The translations under genes and the position numbers were made by a program. From Bog-950 sp964423405 (GTDB lineage: Bacteria; Bacteroidota; Bacteroidia; Chitinophagales; LD1), in the NCBI GenBank assembly GCA_964423405.1, contig CAYREY010000003.1, positions 91,404-155,403 of the forward strand: a DNA stretch of 64,000 nucleotides. Reading direction: 5' to 3'. Positions within the stretch are counted from its first letter, which is position 1. Every line of letters starts with the position of its first letter. The notes below the pieces were generated by a model, which did no database searches, was not told the DNA's origin, and worked only from the letters and a program-made list of their open reading frames with translations. This document shows positions 60,671 through 64,000 of the stretch, piece by piece.

Positions 60671-63600
60671 TTTTACTGGGTGGTAACTGCTCAAATACCT
60701 GCACTTTACCATTATCGTTACCTACAATATACAAGTGCCGGTTTAGGCCCTTGTGATAAAGGGTAGCTACCGACGAAGCAAACCCCGGTACATAGTATCC
60801 GGTGGTGGTAAATTGTTCAGGCTTAAAACTGCTATCTCCGTTACCAATCAGTACCAGACCCTTCATAGCCTGATAATTACCATACTCAAAGTAGCCGCAA
60901 TCTGAGTTTCCGGCTACCAGTATATCAGGTATGCTATCGTTATTTACATCGCGCACCACAAAATCGTTACAGGTAGAAATTTGCGCCTCTGAAGGGAGTG
61001 CAGCTTTCTTAAGTTTACCCGCGCCATTATTTATAAATGCACAACTGCGCAACTCAGTTATCTGGCGCATGTAAGCATTTTCACGTTCCTTATCTGTAAA
61101 AATATCATCAAAAGTAGATTTGGCAAAAGTAGCGTAGTTGTAATACCTGTTATTAAAATAAGGCATAGCCTCGCAAAATATATCGCGGTTGGCAAATACT
61201 GTGTTAACGCCTTGTATGTACCTGAACATAACCGGGTCGTTTGTTTTATTTCCATCAAAATCTTTCGACAGGATAGTTAACGGTTCTTTTACACCCGCTT
61301 TAAGTATCGAGTTCCCGCCCAGATTACCTGCCAGTAAATCTATATCACCATCGCCATCTATATCAGCAGCTTTTACGTTGTTCCACCAGCCGCGCGTATC
61401 ATCTGTAATATACTTACGTGTTAAGTCAACTAACCGCGAACCATTAAAACTGTATATACCAATCCCCATCCATTCGCCGCAGATTACCAATTCAGCATTC
61501 TTATCAGCATCCAGATCTACCCATACTGCACCGGTGTATAATCCTCCATGGGCTATATCTGTTGCCTTTGCTTTTGTTACATCAGTAAACCGGCCCTTAC
61601 CATCATTCTCCAGTAAATAGCTTTGTGGTGCAAGCGGGTACAGCCCGGGTTCAATACGGCCACCCACAAACAAATCTATATCGCCATCGTTATCATAATC
61701 ATACGGGGCTATGGCATGCGTTGCTGTTTGTATTACCGGTAGCGCAAGCGAATCGTACCTGAACACACCCTTACCAGTGTTAAAAAACAAACGGTTGCGC
61801 AACTGGGCTGAGTTGGGCTTAAACTCGTTACTGGCACTGGTCACATACAGGTCCATATCGCCATCATTGTCAGCATCAAAAAATACAGCAGATGTCTCTT
61901 CTGCATCGGGGTGCAAATACATATCCTGTCCGGCACTAAGCTTAAACCCTGATGCTGTTTGTACGTAAAGCGCACCCGGCTGCCCGGCGGCGCCGGTTAC
62001 ATAAAAATCATCCAGCTTATCTCCATTTACATCGGCTACAGCCAGCCCGGGCCCCTCGCGCGATACTTTACGCGGTATTAAACGGTCGCGCTTGTAATCA
62101 ATAAAATCCGACTCTTTATGCACAAAGCTTACACCCAGTTTAGCTGAAACCTCAGTAAACCATGGCTGTGGTGTTGCTTTAACCAGTGCCACGGGCTGCA
62201 ACTCAGCCTCTGTTTGTACAACTGTAATAAGCTTATTGGCTGCTATGTTGTACAACATTCTTTTACCACCACCCAACCACTCAATTCTAACAGAATCAAT
62301 AGTACTTGCACTACCTATACCAAAATGCGCAACACTCTCGCTGGATGAGATAAAACCATGCTTAGAGGCAATCTCACTCATTTGCGCCTTACCCTGATAG
62401 TACACATATACTTTTGCGCCCAGGGCCGCTGTATTTTTACCAGCCCCTACCAGCTTAAGGCGTGCATAATTACCTGTTTTAAGGTTATTGAGGTATATAC
62501 GCGGATAACCATTCAGGTTGTTGGTTATCAGGTCCAGGTCACCATCGTTATCAAGGTCGGCATAGGCGGCACCAAAAGAGTTTAGCGAATCGGTAAGCCC
62601 CCAATCGGCAGATACATTTTTAAACTCCAGCGAACCATTACTTTTAAAAATGTTGTTCTTAAGGTTGAGTGCAAGTTTTTTATCAAGAGCATTTTTGGTT
62701 AAGTGCCCTTTCATATCCATACTAATACCTACATTACTACTACTATACACATCCTTACCGTAAATGCCTTTTATAAAATCTACATTAAAAATATCGATAC
62801 CGATACCACTACTTACAAACAAATCTCTATTCCCATCATTATCAAAATCTGCCAACAAAGGAGACCAACTCCAATCTGTAGCAAATGTATTACTCAAAAA
62901 ACCAGCTTCAGAATAAACCTCTCCATTCCTGTTTACAAATAAAAAGTTCTTCTGATATTGACTAATAGAATTATACTTTTTATACGAGTTATAAAAATCC
63001 AACGAATAAGGGGTAAAACTGAGCTTCTGCCTTACTTTGTCTATAGGTAGCATTTCTGCAATGTAAATATCGGGAGCCAGGTCATTATTCACATCTGCAA
63101 TATCAATACCCATTGCGCCCATACATGTCTGATCCAGTGCATCTCTGGCTATTTCTCTAAATGTTTTATTGCCATTATTCAAATACATGTAATCCCTACC
63201 TATAAAATCATTGCCAACAAAAATATCCATATAGCCGTCAGAATTCAAATCCGCCACACTAACATTATTCGTAAAAGAATTACAATATGACAAGCCCGCT
63301 ACGTTAGTCACATCAATGAAGCCGTTCAGAGTATTCTCATAGAGATGCGGATGCTTATTTGCTACAGAATCTATAATAGTATAAAAGTCGAAAGAGAAAT
63401 TTAATGATTTAACAAGCTTACCTTTTTCATCATAAGGCCAGTAAGCCACTAAAAGATCAAGGTCCGAATCATTATCATAGTCAAAAAAAAGTGCGTCGCG
63501 ACTATAACCTTTCAAATTCAACCTATACAATAAGGATGATTCTTTAAAAACACCACCATTACCAATAAACAGCATATTACCACTAAAGGAACTATCTAAC

Positions 63601-63995
63601 GGGCTACCTTGTTTGCATACATATACATCTAACCAACCATCTCCGTTAACGTCTGCCACCTCAACACCTCCATTTTTGTACTTATTTACAGCACCAGCAA
63701 GTCCAGAGGAAACAGTTACGTCTTTAAATTTGCAGTCACCGGTATTTAAAAAAAACTTCACATCGTATAAACCACAAAAGATCAAATCTGTAAGCCCATC
63801 ATTATTTATATCTACTGCATTTACACCCAGTGGCTCTACTATTCTAGTTCTTTCCAATTGAGCAGCATTTTGCAGCCTTACGTTAAGGCCACTAATACTG
63901 TGATGTAAATAATTAAATGAGTCTGGTCTGGAGGCTAAACGATAACCCTTATCCCGATAGCAGGAACTAAGTAGCAATAAAAGCACCACACACAT
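60654..63995 (-). CDS. FG-GAP/VCBS-repeat lipoprotein with ASPIC/UnbV domain
   Basis: A 1113-residue protein. Its start is the ATG at 63995, five bases from the window edge, so a slightly longer N-terminus in the neighbouring sequence cannot be excluded. A short hydrophobic stretch ends in lipobox LLSSC (Cys12). Two FG-GAP/VCBS propeller blocks with repeated DxNxDGxxDL calcium-binding motifs (for example VDINNDGLTDL, DVNGDGWLDV, DYDNDGDIDL) flank an ASPIC/UnbV domain (about 525-610; YARLKLVGAGKNTAALGAKV, SESVAHFGIG, VRIEWLGGG). This CRTAC1-like architecture is common in Bacteroidota surface lipoproteins, often near haloperoxidase-like genes; its function is unproven. Confidence 0.88.
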   Translation of the reverse strand: MCVVLLLLLSSCYRDKGYRLASRPDSFNYLHHSISGLNVRLQNAAQLERTRIVEPLGVNAVDINNDGLTDLIFCGLYDVKFFLNTGDCKFKDVTVSSGLAGAVNKYKNGGVEVADVNGDGWLDVYVCKQGSPLDSSFSGNMLFIGNGGVFKESSLLYRLNLKGYSRDALFFDYDNDSDLDLLVAYWPYDEKGKLVKSLNFSFDFYTIIDSVANKHPHLYENTLNGFIDVTNVAGLSYCNSFTNNVSVADLNSDGYMDIFVGNDFIGRDYMYLNNGNKTFREIARDALDQTCMGAMGIDIADVNNDLAPDIYIAEMLPIDKVRQKLSFTPYSLDFYNSYKKYNSISQYQKNFLFVNRNGEVYSEAGFLSNTFATDWSWSPLLADFDNDGNRDLFVSSGIGIDIFNVDFIKGIYGKDVYSSSNVGISMDMKGHLTKNALDKKLALNLKNNIFKSNGSLEFKNVSADWGLTDSLNSFGAAYADLDNDGDLDLITNNLNGYPRIYLNNLKTGNYARLKLVGAGKNTAALGAKVYVYYQGKAQMSEIASKHGFISSSESVAHFGIGSASTIDSVRIEWLGGGKRMLYNIAANKLITVVQTEAELQPVALVKATPQPWFTEVSAKLGVSFVHKESDFIDYKRDRLIPRKVSREGPGLAVADVNGDKLDDFYVTGAAGQPGALYVQTASGFKLSAGQDMYLHPDAEETSAVFFDADNDGDMDLYVTSASNEFKPNSAQLRNRLFFNTGKGVFRYDSLALPVIQTATHAIAPYDYDNDGDIDLFVGGRIEPGLYPLAPQSYLLENDGKGRFTDVTKAKATDIAHGGLYTGAVWVDLDADKNAELVICGEWMGIGIYSFNGSRLVDLTRKYITDDTRGWWNNVKAADIDGDGDIDLLAGNLGGNSILKAGVKEPLTILSKDFDGNKTNDPVMFRYIQGVNTVFANRDIFCEAMPYFNNRYYNYATFAKSTFDDIFTDKERENAYMRQITELRSCAFINNGAGKLKKAALPSEAQISTCNDFVVRDVNNDSIPDILVAGNSDCGYFEYGNYQAMKGLVLIGNGDSSFKPEQFTTTGYYVPGFASSVATLYHKGLNRHLYIVGNDNGKVQVFEQLPPSKTNVAK

Positions 63996-64000
63996 TAATA

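Overview
The window comes from a member of the Bacteroidota, most likely a Chitinophagales-like gliding or environmental lineage. The evidence is type IX secretion system (T9SS) sorting domains of both kinds (Por_Secre_tail type A and CHU_C/gliding type B), a PorP/SprF protein next to an OmpA/TPR/propeller protein, SprB-type repeats, a DUF4476 protein, and TAnnTTTG-like promoter elements. No tRNA, rRNA, transposase, integrase or CRISPR array was seen. The genes at both edges are incomplete or lie right at the edge.

Layout. 1-3.8 kb: a truncated PhoD-type phosphatase and small membrane and TPR proteins. 3.9-12.3 kb: a T9SS surface cassette made of a 1670-residue type B adhesin, a PorP/SprF protein and a PorE-like OmpA protein. 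12.5-19.9 kb: a lipoprotein, a DUF4476 protein, a CvfB-like S1 protein, a DUF3524 tRNA-queuosine glycosyltransferase-like enzyme, a cytochrome c-FTR1 iron permease fusion and a type A secreted protein. 19.9-25.7 kb: a signalling locus (PAS histidine kinase, universal stress protein, CoA transferase, REC-cNMP-Crp regulator) with a divergent single-domain response regulator. Two TGAT-N4-ATCA dyads and a possible small RNA lie in its control regions.

25.7-48.5 kb: an ATPase, a periplasmic glutathione peroxidase, then about 21 kb of giant secreted repeat proteins. One of these (31270-34191) is a mosaic: its N-terminal half matches the type B neighbour downstream and its C-terminal half matches the type A neighbour upstream. 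The 3522-residue protein carries 18 in-register repeats of exactly 84 residues (4536 bp).

48.8-60.7 kb: the most novel region. A divergent gene cluster has one arm with a Fe(II)/2OG dioxygenase, a GT2 glycosyltransferase and a TMTC-like GT-C/TPR membrane protein. The other arm has seven genes 3-10 bp apart: an unrecognised possibly toroidal protein, a UbiA-type prenyltransferase, a heme-oxygenase-like diiron enzyme, an acyl-AMP ligase, a free-standing acyl carrier protein, a GNAT acyltransferase and a vanadium-haloperoxidase-like PAP2 lipoprotein. This reads as a compact biosynthetic pathway for an acyl-carrier-bound, possibly prenylated small molecule, with no PKS or NRPS. It matches no pathway I recognise. 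The window ends with a large FG-GAP/ASPIC-UnbV lipoprotein whose stop overlaps the haloperoxidase-like gene.
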